Assembly: GCA_965215545.1 (NCBI GenBank)
Contig: OZ244066.1
Location: 1,612,001-1,676,000, forward strand
Direction of reading: 5' to 3'
Length of the DNA stretch: 64,000 nucleotides
From: MPNP01 sp965215545
GTDB taxonomy: Bacteria > Pseudomonadota > Alphaproteobacteria > Rhodobacterales > Rhodobacteraceae
This document shows positions 47,001-55,842 of the stretch, piece after piece (position 1 is the first letter of the stretch; every line of letters begins with the position of its first letter). The translations under genes and the position numbers were made by a program. The notes under the pieces were generated by a model that was not told the origin of the DNA, ran no database searches, and saw only the letters and a program-made list of their open reading frames with translations.

Positions 47001-47526
47001 TGAGGATCTCTGCGGTTCCCTGATGTATCCGAAGGTCTATCAGGACTACATGACCCGCCACACTCTCTATGGACCCGTCCGGGCCCTGCCCACCGACGTG
47101 TTCTTCTATGGCATGGAGCCGGGCCAGGAGATCTCGGTCGAGATTGACCCGGGCGTGACCCTCGAGATCAGCCTGCAGACTGTCGGGGAGACCCATGATG
47201 ATGGGTCGGTCCGGGTGTTTTTCGAACTCAATGGCCAGTCGCGCGTGATTCGTATCACTGATCAGGCGGCAACCACGACCGCAGCCGTGTTGCCCAAGGC
47301 TGTCGATGGCAATCCCGATCACCTCGGCGCCCCGATGCCGGGCATGGTGGCCTCCGTCAGTGTCACACCCGGCGCCCGGGTCAAGGACGGTGACCTGCTG
47401 GCCATCATCGAGGCCATGAAGATGGAAACCAGCCTGCATGCCGACCGCTCGGGGACCATCAAGGCCGTCCATGTCCAACCCGGCACCCTTGTCGATGCCA
47501 AGGATTTGCTGCTCGAGTTCGAGTGA
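44068..47526 (+). CDS. pyc: pyruvate carboxylase
   Basis: The enzyme adds bicarbonate to pyruvate to give oxaloacetate, refilling the citric acid cycle. The 1152-residue product holds all parts in one chain. These are biotin carboxylase at about 8-460 (ATP-grasp KASWGGGGRGMRMI and EVNPRIQVEHTVTEEVTG), carboxyltransferase at about 530-830 (ITDTTMRDAHQSLLATRMRS; metal-binding HFHTHDTSG), and the tetramer-forming segment. A C-terminal biotinyl domain has IIEAMKMETSLHAD with biotin on Lys1118. Length matches the family (1140-1180). It lies downstream of F1 but a hairpin separates them. Confidence 0.97.
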   Translation: MMSTPHRRINKLLVANRSEIAIRVMRAANELGIRTVAVYAEEDKLSLHRYKSDEAYKIGAGLGPVAAYLSIEEIIRVARHARADAIHPGYGLLSENPDLVDACTEAGIIFIGPSAATMRAVGDKASARKVAMAAGVPVIPATDVLGDDMEMARKVARDIGFPLMLKASWGGGGRGMRMIASEDELEHKVLEGQREAEAAFGNGEGYLEKMIERARHVEVQILGDAHGSIYHLWERDCSVQRRNQKVVERAPAPYLTSNQRDEVCQLATALARTVGYECAGTVEFLLDMADNTFYFIEVNPRIQVEHTVTEEVTGIDIVRAQILIAEGQGLAAATGVARQEDVQLTGHAVQCRITTEDPQNNFIPDYGRITAYRGATGMGIRLDGGTAYSGAVITRYYDSLLEKITAWAPTSDAAIARMIRALREFRIRGVSTNIAFVENLLRHPGFRDHTYHTKFIDQTPELFEFIEHRDRATRILTYIADVTVNGHAETRDQPRPPARSKPPRPPSLEGTQAHGGTRQTLAEHGPAGFARWMRTQQRVLITDTTMRDAHQSLLATRMRSLDMIRVAPAYAANLPELLSVECWGGATFDVAYRFLEECPWQRLRSLSERMPNHCLQMLLRASNGVGYTNYPDNVVEFFVATAARNGIDIFRIFDPLNWVENMRVAMDATLASGKICEAAICYTGDLLDRNRTKYNLDYYLSMARALEAAGCHILAIKDMAGLLKPKAATVLIEALRAETSLPIHFHTHDTSGLGCASILAAAEAGVDAVDCAMDALSGNTSQPPFGTVVAMLDQTDRATGIDVSRVREISNYWEQVRADYAAFESGLQAPSSEVYLHEMPGGQFTNLKAQARSMGLSDRWQEVADAYAEVNAMFGDIVKVTPTSKVVGDMALMMVAQGLTADQVRDPDFEMSFPDSVIDMMKGNLGQPPGGWPPVLQAKILRDETPLTDRPGLALAPVDLEASRQEASRALDGHHLNDEDLCGSLMYPKVYQDYMTRHTLYGPVRALPTDVFFYGMEPGQEISVEIDPGVTLEISLQTVGETHDDGSVRVFFELNGQSRVIRITDQAATTTAAVLPKAVDGNPDHLGAPMPGMVASVSVTPGARVKDGDLLAIIEAMKMETSLHADRSGTIKAVHVQPGTLVDAKDLLLEFE

Positions 47527-47561
47527 GTGCCCCGATGTCGAGTGAACGCTCCCGATCTCCC

Positions 47562-48392
47562 TCAGTCGGGGTCGTCAGGATGCCCGAGTTCGCAGAACCA
47601 GCCTCCAAGTGTCCGTGTGCCCAGCGCCTGCGGGTCCGGCAGCGGGGTGGCACTCTCGACCTTGGCCCGGAAGGGCTCGGCCGAGCTGCGGGGCCGATAG
47701 CCGATATGGCCAGCCTTGCTGTCATCGACCGGACTGACGGCATTGTCGGACATGGCAAAGGCGATGGTGTGGCCCACCCGCGGCGCGAGCAGACCCTGCC
47801 GGACGTATTGAACACAGTCATCATACGACAGCCAGCTCCAGAGCATCCGGCGATCAGCGGGCTCGTCGAAGGATGAAAAGATCCGCAGGCAGAGGGATTC
47901 GATCCCGAACTTGTCCCAGTACAGGCGACCGAGACTCTCGACATAGGTCTTGGCCACGCCATAGAGCGAGTCGGGCCGCACCGGGCTGTCGGCATCAATG
48001 TGATCCTCGAGCGACCAGAAGCCGATGGCATGGACAGACGATGCAAAGACAATGCGACCCACGCCATTCCGGCGGGCCCCTTCATAGACATTGTAGGACC
48101 CGACGATATTGGATTCGAGAATGGCATCAAATCCGTCCTCGCAGGCAATGCCGCCGAAATGCACGATGGCATCCACATCCCGGGTCAGCGCCCCGACGCC
48201 GTCCCGATCTGCCAGGTCGCACACCACGGGCTCCTCATGAGGCTGGATGTCGGCCATTGGCTTGCGATCAGTGATCCGGACAGTCTCGGCCACCGGTCCG
48301 AGCCCCTTGCGCAGTTCGGTCCCGAGTCGACCGGCCGCCCCGGTCAGCAAAATCCGCCGGTAGCGGGGTTTTGATCCTGCATTCGTCATCAT
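47562..48392 (-). CDS. NAD-dependent uronate dehydrogenase-like epimerase/dehydratase
   Basis: The 276-residue extended short-chain dehydrogenase has RRILLTGAAGRLGTELRKG (NAD-binding GxxGxxG), Ser118/Ser119 in FASSVHAIG and catalytic Tyr144/Lys148 in DSLYGVAKTYVES. The length and the VHFGGIACEDGFDAILESN segment are like uronate dehydrogenases, which oxidise glucuronate or galacturonate to the lactone. Other uronate genes are not nearby, so the substrate is a suggestion. It converges on pyc with 35 bases between. Confidence 0.75.
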   Translation of the reverse strand: MMTNAGSKPRYRRILLTGAAGRLGTELRKGLGPVAETVRITDRKPMADIQPHEEPVVCDLADRDGVGALTRDVDAIVHFGGIACEDGFDAILESNIVGSYNVYEGARRNGVGRIVFASSVHAIGFWSLEDHIDADSPVRPDSLYGVAKTYVESLGRLYWDKFGIESLCLRIFSSFDEPADRRMLWSWLSYDDCVQYVRQGLLAPRVGHTIAFAMSDNAVSPVDDSKAGHIGYRPRSSAEPFRAKVESATPLPDPQALGTRTLGGWFCELGHPDDPD

Positions 48393-48410
48393 CGGTCTCC
48401 CAAAGTATCG

Positions 48411-49448
48411 TCACATGGCATCAATGAGGGGAAGTTCCCGGTTGGAGAGAAACCATTCCAGGTTCCGGGCCTCGAACAGACTCGAGACGGATGATCCTTT
48501 CGAGATGTTGAGGATGGCCCGGGCGAGCAGGGGGCCGACCGACAGGACCCGGTACTTTGCCGAGCCCAGCAGTTCCGGGGCGATCTCGATGGAATCCGTC
48601 AGGATCAGGTTGGTCAGGACCGATTTCTCGATGCGGCCGGTGGCGGGTCCTGACAGGACGCCATGCGTGACATAGGCGCAGACGTCACTGGCCCCCTCTT
48701 CCATCAGGCGCTCGGCGCCAAGACACAGGGTGCCGGCAGTGTCGCAGATGTCATCAACCAGCACGCAGGCCCGCCCCCTGACGTCACCGATGATGCTGAT
48801 TTCGGCAATCTCGCCGGGCCTGGACCGCCGTTTGTCGATCACCGCGAGATCGACATCGATCCGCTTGGCCAGTTCGCGGGCCCGGGTCACGCCGCCCACA
48901 TCCGGCGAGACGATCACGAGCTCCTCCAGCCGGTCCCTGAACATCTCCTTGATATCGAGCTCGAACAGCGGGGAGGCAAACAGGTTGTCGACCGGGATAT
49001 CAAAGAAGCCCTGGATCTGGGATGAGTGCAGATCCATCGTCAGCACCCGGTCAATGCCGGCGCCGGTGATGAGATTGGCAACCAGTTTGGCCGAGATCGG
49101 CGTGCGGGCCCGGGTGCGCCGATCCTGGCGGGCGTAGCCAAAATAGGGAATCACCGCCGTAATCCGTGCCGCCGAAGAGCGGCGCAGTGTGTCGGCGATG
49201 ATGAGGATTTCCATCAGATTGTCATTGGCCGGCTTCGAGGTCGACTGGATGATGTACATGTCTTCGCCGCGGACATTCTCGTAGACCTCGACATAGACTT
49301 CCTCATCGTTGAAACGCTCGACCCGGCTGTCGATCAGACTCTCCTCCTGACCCCGCAGGATCGAGATGTACTTGATGATTTCCCTGGCGAGTTTGGGACT
49401 GCCATTGCCGGTGATCAATTGGGGATTGGCACCGTACCGGGTGTACAT
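48411..49448 (-). CDS. prs: ribose-phosphate pyrophosphokinase
   Basis: Prs makes PRPP from ribose 5-phosphate and ATP for nucleotide, histidine and tryptophan synthesis. The product is about 345 residues from ATG 49448 (MYTRYGANPQLITGNGSPKL). It has RQDRRTRARTPISAKLVAN (ATP loop), DLHSSQIQGFFDIPVDNL (metal-binding His), and the PRPP-binding loop CVLVDDICDTAGTLC. It is about 30 residues longer than Escherichia coli Prs because of a longer N-terminal region and C-terminal tail. The DPEG-type details are otherwise normal. Confidence 0.93.
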   Translation of the reverse strand: MYTRYGANPQLITGNGSPKLAREIIKYISILRGQEESLIDSRVERFNDEEVYVEVYENVRGEDMYIIQSTSKPANDNLMEILIIADTLRRSSAARITAVIPYFGYARQDRRTRARTPISAKLVANLITGAGIDRVLTMDLHSSQIQGFFDIPVDNLFASPLFELDIKEMFRDRLEELVIVSPDVGGVTRARELAKRIDVDLAVIDKRRSRPGEIAEISIIGDVRGRACVLVDDICDTAGTLCLGAERLMEEGASDVCAYVTHGVLSGPATGRIEKSVLTNLILTDSIEIAPELLGSAKYRVLSVGPLLARAILNISKGSSVSSLFEARNLEWFLSNRELPLIDAM

Positions 49449-49928
49449 GACTGACCTCATCGTCTCCACCTGCCCGGCCGCCGTGCCTCAGGTCACCGGC
49501 CTGCCATGGCACCGCGGCCCTCCGAACCGTCTATAGCAAGGTTTCATCCCCACCGCACCACAAACCGGGTGTCGGTCAGGACTTTCCCATGCCGGACTGC
49601 GTTTTTCGGATCCCGTTCAGCATGCGGGTGCCAGACCTCCATTGCAGTGTGACCGGACCCGGTATCCTGTGTCCGGGCCCGGCCCGGGATGACAATGGGA
49701 CGAAGCCTGCCTTGCCGCGATCCCGTGACTGGCAGGCCATCGACAGGCACATATGGCAAGGCAAACCACGGGTACTGTCGCCAGACAGGACACTGAGACG
49801 CTCCATACGTCAGCACCGGAATGGCCGGGGCAGACTGTCAGGGTTCGACGGAAGTCCGGGTGTCATCCTCGATAGCCGCATCGCTTCGGGACAGGTCTCC
49901 AATTGTCTTCCGGACTGGATCGGGACGT
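49449..49928. other. no gene recognised
   Basis: About 480 bases upstream of prs and downstream of nagA. No frame has protein character and no tRNA was seen. It should hold the prs promoter. Confidence 0.4.
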
Positions 49929-51125
49929 TCACAATGATCGGTTTGTCATGGCAGAGCTGGTGAACAGCCTGCCATCCACAACTGTGCCGACCGGTCGGAA
50001 ATCTGCCGAAAGGCATGTGAGGCTGGCGCGGTAGCATTGTTTGATCTTGCCCAGCTGGCCGTCCAGGGCGAGGGCACGGGCGGGGTTCGTACTCGCCATT
50101 TTCAGTGCTGTAGCGGGCGGACAACCCATCATCGTCATGGCATTGCGGACAGCCTGATCCATCGACAGATGGGCACCGGCCAAGGTGCCTTCCGGCCCGG
50201 TCAGTTTGCCATTTTCCAACACGATTGATGTGCCGCAGAGATCAAACGAGGTAACAGTGCCGTTGATCGTCTTCATCGAATCGGTCACAAGACAAAGGCG
50301 ATTGCCCATCAGGTGCGCAGCCATGGCAAGATTCTGTGGATCCACATGGAAGCCGTCGGCAATGATCCCGGCGAACAGATGGCCATTCATGAGCGCTGAA
50401 CCGGCAACACCGGGCTCGCGCGCTGAAATCTGGGATTGGGCATTGAAGAGATGCGTCACGCCCTTGACCCCTGCTGCGATCCCCGAACGCATCTGCCCCG
50501 CGGTTGCGTTCGAGTGACCGGCGAAGACATGAATGCCTGCCCCGGCAAGTTCCCGGACATATCCCAGATCCTGCACTTCCGGGGCCAGCGTCACCAGGAC
50601 AATGCCCTTCGCCAGGCGCAAGGCATTGATGTCCTCCTGGGTCAAGGATCGAATGCAGGCAGATGAGTGGATGCCCGGTTTTTCCTTCGACAGGAACGGA
50701 CCTTCAAGATGAACACCGAGGATGCCAGGAACGCCGGATGCAATCGCTGCATTGGTGGCGTCAATGGCCGCTCGGTACTCCATGCCCGGTGCAGTGATAA
50801 ACGTCGGCAGAATGTGTGCCGTTCCCCCCTGGCGGGCGCCTGCCGACATGCGCATCAGAGTCTCGATCGTCGGCTGCTCATTGAACTGGGCATCAGCGGC
50901 ACCATTGATCTGCATATCAATGAAGCCGGGTGCCAGAATGTCGACAGTGATGGCATCTTCCGCAGCAAGCCGTGTCCCAGAGAATGCTCGAACGCTCACT
51001 ATGAACCCATTGTCAATCGTGACAATTCTGTCGGCAAGAGGCTCGATACGCTCGCCATCATAAAGGGTCCGTGCAACAATCGTACGGACTGGGTGGCCAG
51101 GGTCAGACAGATCCCAACTCCTCAA
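49929..51125 (-). CDS. nagA: N-acetylglucosamine-6-phosphate deacetylase
   Basis: NagA removes acetate from GlcNAc-6-phosphate. The 398-residue amidohydrolase has GFIDMQINGAADAQFNE, the metal-binding GVHLEGPFLSKEKPGIHSS, FAGHSNATAGQM, THLFNAQSQ and the catalytic aspartate in CLVTDSMKTING. The start is unsure: TTG at 51125 gives about 20 more residues before VARTLYDGERIEP than most family members. It is on the same strand as the ABC transporter operon but separated by 571 bases. The C-terminal end (CYRASLTCLSADFRPVGTVV) is complete. Confidence 0.9.
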   Translation of the reverse strand: MRSWDLSDPGHPVRTIVARTLYDGERIEPLADRIVTIDNGFIVSVRAFSGTRLAAEDAITVDILAPGFIDMQINGAADAQFNEQPTIETLMRMSAGARQGGTAHILPTFITAPGMEYRAAIDATNAAIASGVPGILGVHLEGPFLSKEKPGIHSSACIRSLTQEDINALRLAKGIVLVTLAPEVQDLGYVRELAGAGIHVFAGHSNATAGQMRSGIAAGVKGVTHLFNAQSQISAREPGVAGSALMNGHLFAGIIADGFHVDPQNLAMAAHLMGNRLCLVTDSMKTINGTVTSFDLCGTSIVLENGKLTGPEGTLAGAHLSMDQAVRNAMTMMGCPPATALKMASTNPARALALDGQLGKIKQCYRASLTCLSADFRPVGTVVDGRLFTSSAMTNRSL

Positions 51126-51696
51126 TATCGGGGCGAATGCCTTGCGCGCAATCGATCATACGAGAATGGGACACAGCCCCTCTTGTGCTTCAAGTCGGAA
51201 TCGCAGTGCGGATGCGACCATCATGGCCCAGGATAAACCTTGTATCGCAGATTTGCACGATTCCGGTGCCAACAGGATGCCGGACATGAATCCTGCCTGC
51301 CAGTGGAACTGCCGCATTGCTGCGCAATGCGCCGGACCCTGAGTCGGACGCATCTCCACACCGGACGAAAATAACGGCTCGAAATCATAAAATGGCAGCT
51401 GTCTCATCGTTCGGCAGTCTATTGTGTTGGCGCTGGTGAGAAACCGTACGCCTGCCAGGATTCAGCGTCGTAATGCCCGAATAACGGTATCCTTGCCCCC
51501 TTCTGCATGCCGGGCCCGGTGCGAGGCATCGATCGGTTCGACATGGGAATCTGACGGTCCGGCAGGGTTCCGGACGGTTCAGACCAGCAGCCCGCACGCA
51601 AAGCGTGCGCGTGCCGCATCGTCTGCTGGGCCCTGGACAGGATGAGAACCGAGCACATGATTGTCGGAGCGACATGAGATATCGTGTACCCCGACA
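51126..51696. other. gap inside the amino-sugar locus, no gene recognised
   Basis: There are 571 bases between the ABC ATPase gene and nagA. A minus-strand frame at 51156-51407 (MRQLPFYDFEPLFSSGVEM and onward, 83 codons) and another at 51419-51700 show no known motif. In comparable loci a sugar kinase or oxidoreductase gene often lies here, so this may be the scar of a lost gene. Confidence 0.4.
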
Positions 51697-52791
51697 TCAA
51701 AGCCGCCGCCCATCGCGGTCGAACAGGTAGCCGCTGCCGGGTGCGATGCGGTAGGGCACGATGCTGCCATGGCCAGGATGCATGCCGCGAGGAAGTTCTG
51801 CAACGATGGCATCCTCACGGTTGAGTGAATTGTAGAGAAAGACACTGCTGCCGAGATCCTCGACGATTTCACAGGTCAGCTGCAGGTCATGTCCCTCCCC
51901 ATCGCCTTCAGAACGGACCAGATCCTCCGGACGAACGCCGAAAGTGGCATCCGGCGGCAGGTCTGTGTCCGTGTGACGGAGATCCACGGCAATCCCGGTC
52001 ATATCCACGCCAGGCACATTGATGATTGCGCGGCCCCATCCATCCCTGCCTGTTACGGATGCCGACAGAAGATTCATCCGAGGCGAGCCAATGAAGCCGG
52101 CCACAAAGACAGTGTCGGGATCGGTGTAGAGTTCACCGGGCGTTCCTGCCTGTTCGATTCGGCCATCCCTCAGCACGATGATCCGGGTTGCAAGAGTCAT
52201 CGCCTCGACCTGATCGTGCGTCACATAGATCATTGTGGTCCCGAGCTCGCGGTGCAATCGGGCAATCTCAAGACGCATCTGCACGCGGAGCCCCGCGTCA
52301 AGATTGGAAAGTGGCTCGTCGAACAAAAACACCTTGGGGCTGCGGACGATTGCACGGCCGATCGCAACGCGTTGCCTTTGTCCCCCTGACAGCTGCCGGG
52401 GCTTTCGGTCGAGATACTCCTCAAGTTGAAGGGTGGCGGCCGCCTTGCGCACAACCACTTCCCTTTCCGTCTTCGGCATACGCGCCATCTCCAGGCCAAA
52501 AGCCATGTTTTCACGTACGGTCATATGTGGGTACAGGGCGTAGTTCTGGAACACCATGGCAACACCGCGCTGTGACGGCTCCTTGTCGGTCACTTCCACA
52601 CCGTCGATCTCAATCGAGCCGCTGGATACGGGCTCAAGGCCGGCGATCATGCGCAATAGGGTCGATTTGCCACAGCCTGATGGTCCGACCGCCACCATCA
52701 GTTCGCCTGGCTCGATTTTGAGATCCAGAGGCTCGATCACACGGACTGAACCAAACGACTTGCTGACATTTTTCAATTCCGTTGCGGCCAT
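51697..52791 (-). CDS. sugar ABC transporter ATP-binding protein (MalK/UgpC type)
   Basis: The 364-residue product powers import. It has Walker A VGPSGCGKSTLLRM, Q-loop FQNYALYPHMTVREN, signature LSGGQRQRVAIGRA, Walker B KVFLFDEPLSNLDA and the H-loop THDQVEAMTLA. The C-terminal OB-fold (TOBE) region has FGVRPEDLV. This CUT1-type ATPase is often shared between sugar transporters. It follows the second permease by 22 bases. Confidence 0.94.
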   Translation of the reverse strand: MAATELKNVSKSFGSVRVIEPLDLKIEPGELMVAVGPSGCGKSTLLRMIAGLEPVSSGSIEIDGVEVTDKEPSQRGVAMVFQNYALYPHMTVRENMAFGLEMARMPKTEREVVVRKAAATLQLEEYLDRKPRQLSGGQRQRVAIGRAIVRSPKVFLFDEPLSNLDAGLRVQMRLEIARLHRELGTTMIYVTHDQVEAMTLATRIIVLRDGRIEQAGTPGELYTDPDTVFVAGFIGSPRMNLLSASVTGRDGWGRAIINVPGVDMTGIAVDLRHTDTDLPPDATFGVRPEDLVRSEGDGEGHDLQLTCEIVEDLGSSVFLYNSLNREDAIVAELPRGMHPGHGSIVPYRIAPGSGYLFDRDGRRL

Positions 52792-52813
52792 CAGTCGAAC
52801 TCACCGACAGGTT

Positions 52814-53638
52814 TCATTTGATTGCTCCTTCGGTCAGGCCTGTCACGAACCACCGTCCGATGAGCGCAAAAACGATCAGCACCGGCAGAACGGCGAGGCT
52901 GACACCGGCGAGGAGAAGGCCCCAGTCCACCTGATATTGACCGATGATCCCGGAAAAGCCGACCGGAACGGTCCGGTGAGCATCGGACAGGATCATCACG
53001 GACGCAAAGACATATTCGGTCCAGGCGACCACAAAGGCGAAGATTGCCACAGCGGCGATGCCCGGGGCCGTCAGCGGGATCATGATGCGCCACAGGACAG
53101 TCAACAGGGGTCCGCCATCCAATCGTGCCGCTTCCTCGATCTCTTTCGGGATTGATGCAAAAAAGGACCGTAGCATCCAGATCGCGAAGGGCAGGGCAAA
53201 GGCGACATTGACAATCACCAGGGCCGCGAGAGTGTCAATCAGGCCGATCCGGGCAAAGATGGCGAAGAGCGGAATCAGCACCACAATTGAGGGAAAGGCA
53301 TAGGCCAGCAGGATGATGCGGTAGTAGATTTCACGACCCTTGAACTCGAGACGAAAAAACGCATATCCGCACGGGACTGCCAACAGCAGCGTGAGAAAGG
53401 CAGACAGGCCGGATACGATAAATGAATTGATGAGGTAAGTCCCATAGTCCGAGGCTGAAAGAAGCCGCACATAATGCTCCAGCGTGAAGGACTGTGGAAA
53501 CAGCGTCGGCACACGGGCGATGATGTCCTGGGGTTCCTTGAAAGAGCCGGTGACAACCCACCAGAATGGCAAGCCAATCAGACCCAGGAAAAACAGAATT
53601 CCCGCGACGAGAACCACAGTCCCTGCCGGCCCTCGCAT
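52814..53638 (-). CDS. sugar ABC transporter permease (MalG-like)
   Basis: The product is 274 residues with six helices. The ATG at 53638 overlaps the stop of the first permease (ATGA); the longer frame above it is a shadow. The coupling EAA loop is EIEEAARLDGGPLLTVLWRI, ending in MIPLTAPGIAAVAIFAF. The helix AYAFPSIVVLIPLFAIFARI is typical of MalG-type permeases. Confidence 0.93.
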   Translation of the reverse strand: MRGPAGTVVLVAGILFFLGLIGLPFWWVVTGSFKEPQDIIARVPTLFPQSFTLEHYVRLLSASDYGTYLINSFIVSGLSAFLTLLLAVPCGYAFFRLEFKGREIYYRIILLAYAFPSIVVLIPLFAIFARIGLIDTLAALVIVNVAFALPFAIWMLRSFFASIPKEIEEAARLDGGPLLTVLWRIMIPLTAPGIAAVAIFAFVVAWTEYVFASVMILSDAHRTVPVGFSGIIGQYQVDWGLLLAGVSLAVLPVLIVFALIGRWFVTGLTEGAIK

Positions 53639-54510
53639 CACCGCTCTTCTCCCGTGAAAGCGAGCGAGCGAGTCGCAAGGATGGCAAAACTCATCAAGAG
53701 CAGTGTGGCAAGCACCGCAATGGCCGCCGCTTCGCTCATCCGGTAACTCCGGAATGCGGTTTCGTAAATCAGGACAGGGATCGTGCGTGTCCCACCGGCC
53801 GGACCCCCCTGGGTCATGAGCCAGATGATGTCGAAAACGTTGAACGACAAGAGCGTGCCGATAATCAATAACACGGTGAGCGTCGGTGCAAGAAGCGGCC
53901 ACGTGATACGGGTGAACCGCTTGCAGGCCCCCGCGCCGTCAATCCGCGCGGCTTCATGGAGTTCGGACGGGATCCGTGTCAGCCCGGCGAGAATCATCAG
54001 CGCGATAAATGGAAACCAGCGCCAGGAATTGATGAAAACGAGAGTGGCGAAAGCACTCTCGGGCGTGGAAAAGAAACCGACAGGGTCCTCAATGAGTCCG
54101 ATCTGCACCAGGATTGGATTGATCATGCCGCCCGATGTGGAAAACAGCCAGCGCCAGATCATGACCACGACGACGGTTGGAACTATCCAGGTCAGGATGA
54201 TCCATGTTCGGGCAACCTGAAGGCCCGGGAACCGTTGATGCAGTATCAGGGCCGCACCCAGGGCAAGAACGGTTTGCAGAACAGCGTTGGCGAGGACCCA
54301 GGCGATGCTGAGGCCAACCGACTCCCAGAAGACCAGGGATGTCAGGATAAATCGGTAGTTCTCCAATCCTATCCAGGCGCCGCTTGTGCCGACACTGCGG
54401 ACATCTTGCAGGCTGAGCAGGAACGCGGAAACAAGCGGCCACGCCAGGGTGGCCGCCAGAAACAGGAGTGCCGGGGCAACAAATGCGGCGGCAAGGGCCG
54501 GTCTGCGCAC
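53638..54510 (-). CDS. sugar ABC transporter permease (MalF-like)
   Basis: The product is about 290 residues from the GTG at 54510 (MRRPALAAAFVAPALLFLAA), 20 bases after the binding-protein stop. A longer frame to 54705 overlaps the binding-protein gene and is rejected. The EAA loop is ELHEAARIDGAGACKRFTRI, ending in TWPLLAPTLTVLLIIGTL. Six helices are visible. It pairs with the MalG-like permease to form the channel. Confidence 0.9.
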   Translation of the reverse strand: MRRPALAAAFVAPALLFLAATLAWPLVSAFLLSLQDVRSVGTSGAWIGLENYRFILTSLVFWESVGLSIAWVLANAVLQTVLALGAALILHQRFPGLQVARTWIILTWIVPTVVVVMIWRWLFSTSGGMINPILVQIGLIEDPVGFFSTPESAFATLVFINSWRWFPFIALMILAGLTRIPSELHEAARIDGAGACKRFTRITWPLLAPTLTVLLIIGTLLSFNVFDIIWLMTQGGPAGGTRTIPVLIYETAFRSYRMSEAAAIAVLATLLLMSFAILATRSLAFTGEER

Positions 54511-54529
54511 CGCGGAGTCTGCCTGGATG

Positions 54530-55810
54530 TCAGCGTGACAGGCTTTCCATGCGCTTCTGCCCGCTCGCGACCGCATCGGCTGGTGCCATGTCACTGACAA
54601 CGACACCTTGAAGCGTTTCAGCAAGGACATTCTGTGCCGAAATGGAGGCGATCGCCGGGAAGACACGGCCAGATGTGAAGCCGAAGAGCTTGCCATTTCG
54701 ACCATTGGCTATGACTGTCTCGATCTGCTCACGATATTCCTGGACAACCGGATCGTTCCAGAACGAGTCGGCAGTTGAACCCGAGGCGGTGACTGGCATG
54801 AACAACCCCGGCTCCATGTTCAGGAAGCGGCCGTAATTCTCAGGCCTTAACAGGAATCTGATGAACTTTTCAGACGCTTCACGTTCAGCCTTTTCCTCCG
54901 ACAGCAGCATCACCGCATTGGCGTAGGCGATGGTGGCATTGTCATCCGAACCGTCACTCGTCGGAATCGCGGCGACACCGAGATCGGCGGCATCGCCTTC
55001 AGCCTGGGTTTCGTATGTCGATATGACCGTGAACTGCATGATCATTCCGCAACTGCCCGATGCAAAACAGGCCTCGGCCTCGCCCCATGTCCAGGATGTG
55101 GCATCAGGCGGCGAAAATTCCATCATGGAATTATAGAAATCGTATGCTGCAACCGTTTCCGGGTTATCGAAACGCAGGGTTCCATCTGCATTGTAGATTT
55201 CGGATGCGCCACCGTTGACCATGATCGAATAGACCGTTTGGTCCGTATACAGTTGACGATTGGCCGGCAGCCCCATACCGAAGCGGCCATCCGCGGTCAG
55301 TGCCTCTGCGGCGGAGTGCCACTCATCCCAACTGGTGGGGACATCGATGCCGGCTTCCTCCAGCACACTGTTGCGGTACCAGAGGTTCAGGGTCATGTTG
55401 TACAGCGGAATTGCCCAGACACCGTCGTCGTAGCTGTAGGCTTCGACGGCACTGTCGACGAAATCATGTTCGGCGTCGAGATCTTCTACAAATTCCCGCA
55501 CCGATTCCAGCGCGCCGATGTCTTTCAGGATCGGAGCGAAGTCCGGGATCGCAAACAGCATATCCGGGCCGGCACCCGCGGCAAGGGCCGCAGGTGCCTT
55601 TGCGTAGATTTCGCCCCAGTTCTGTGGCTCCTGCCTGACAACAACATCTGGATTGGCTGCATTGAACTCATCAATCAGCATTTGAATGCGCTCGACCCGA
55701 TGCGGCGGCTGCTCCATATGCCACAATACGATCTCGACAGTTTCCGATATCGCCTGAGCAGGCAGGGCCAGCAGCAATCCGGTTGCCAGTATCCTCAAGG
55801 TCATTTTCAT
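54530..55810 (-). CDS. sugar ABC transporter substrate-binding protein
   Basis: The 426-residue periplasmic protein starts with the signal peptide MKMTLRILATGLLLALPAQA and a good GGAGG site. It has the CUT1-type pattern VEIVLWHMEQPPHRVERIQM, LIDEFNAANPDVVV, GVWAIPLYNMTLNLWYRNS and the later LLRPENYGRFLNMEPGLFMP. The likely ligand is an amino sugar or its glycoside, from the neighbouring NagA, SIS protein and GntR regulator. Confidence 0.93.
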   Translation of the reverse strand: MKMTLRILATGLLLALPAQAISETVEIVLWHMEQPPHRVERIQMLIDEFNAANPDVVVRQEPQNWGEIYAKAPAALAAGAGPDMLFAIPDFAPILKDIGALESVREFVEDLDAEHDFVDSAVEAYSYDDGVWAIPLYNMTLNLWYRNSVLEEAGIDVPTSWDEWHSAAEALTADGRFGMGLPANRQLYTDQTVYSIMVNGGASEIYNADGTLRFDNPETVAAYDFYNSMMEFSPPDATSWTWGEAEACFASGSCGMIMQFTVISTYETQAEGDAADLGVAAIPTSDGSDDNATIAYANAVMLLSEEKAEREASEKFIRFLLRPENYGRFLNMEPGLFMPVTASGSTADSFWNDPVVQEYREQIETVIANGRNGKLFGFTSGRVFPAIASISAQNVLAETLQGVVVSDMAPADAVASGQKRMESLSR

Positions 55811-55842
55811 ATCACGTCCTCCATTTGAGTCTTTCAGGTTGT

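Noticed and set aside
49449..49928. tRNA or other RNA gene in the prs-nagA gap
   Set aside because: No cloverleaf pairing or TTCGA-type T-loop in a plausible context was found by eye.
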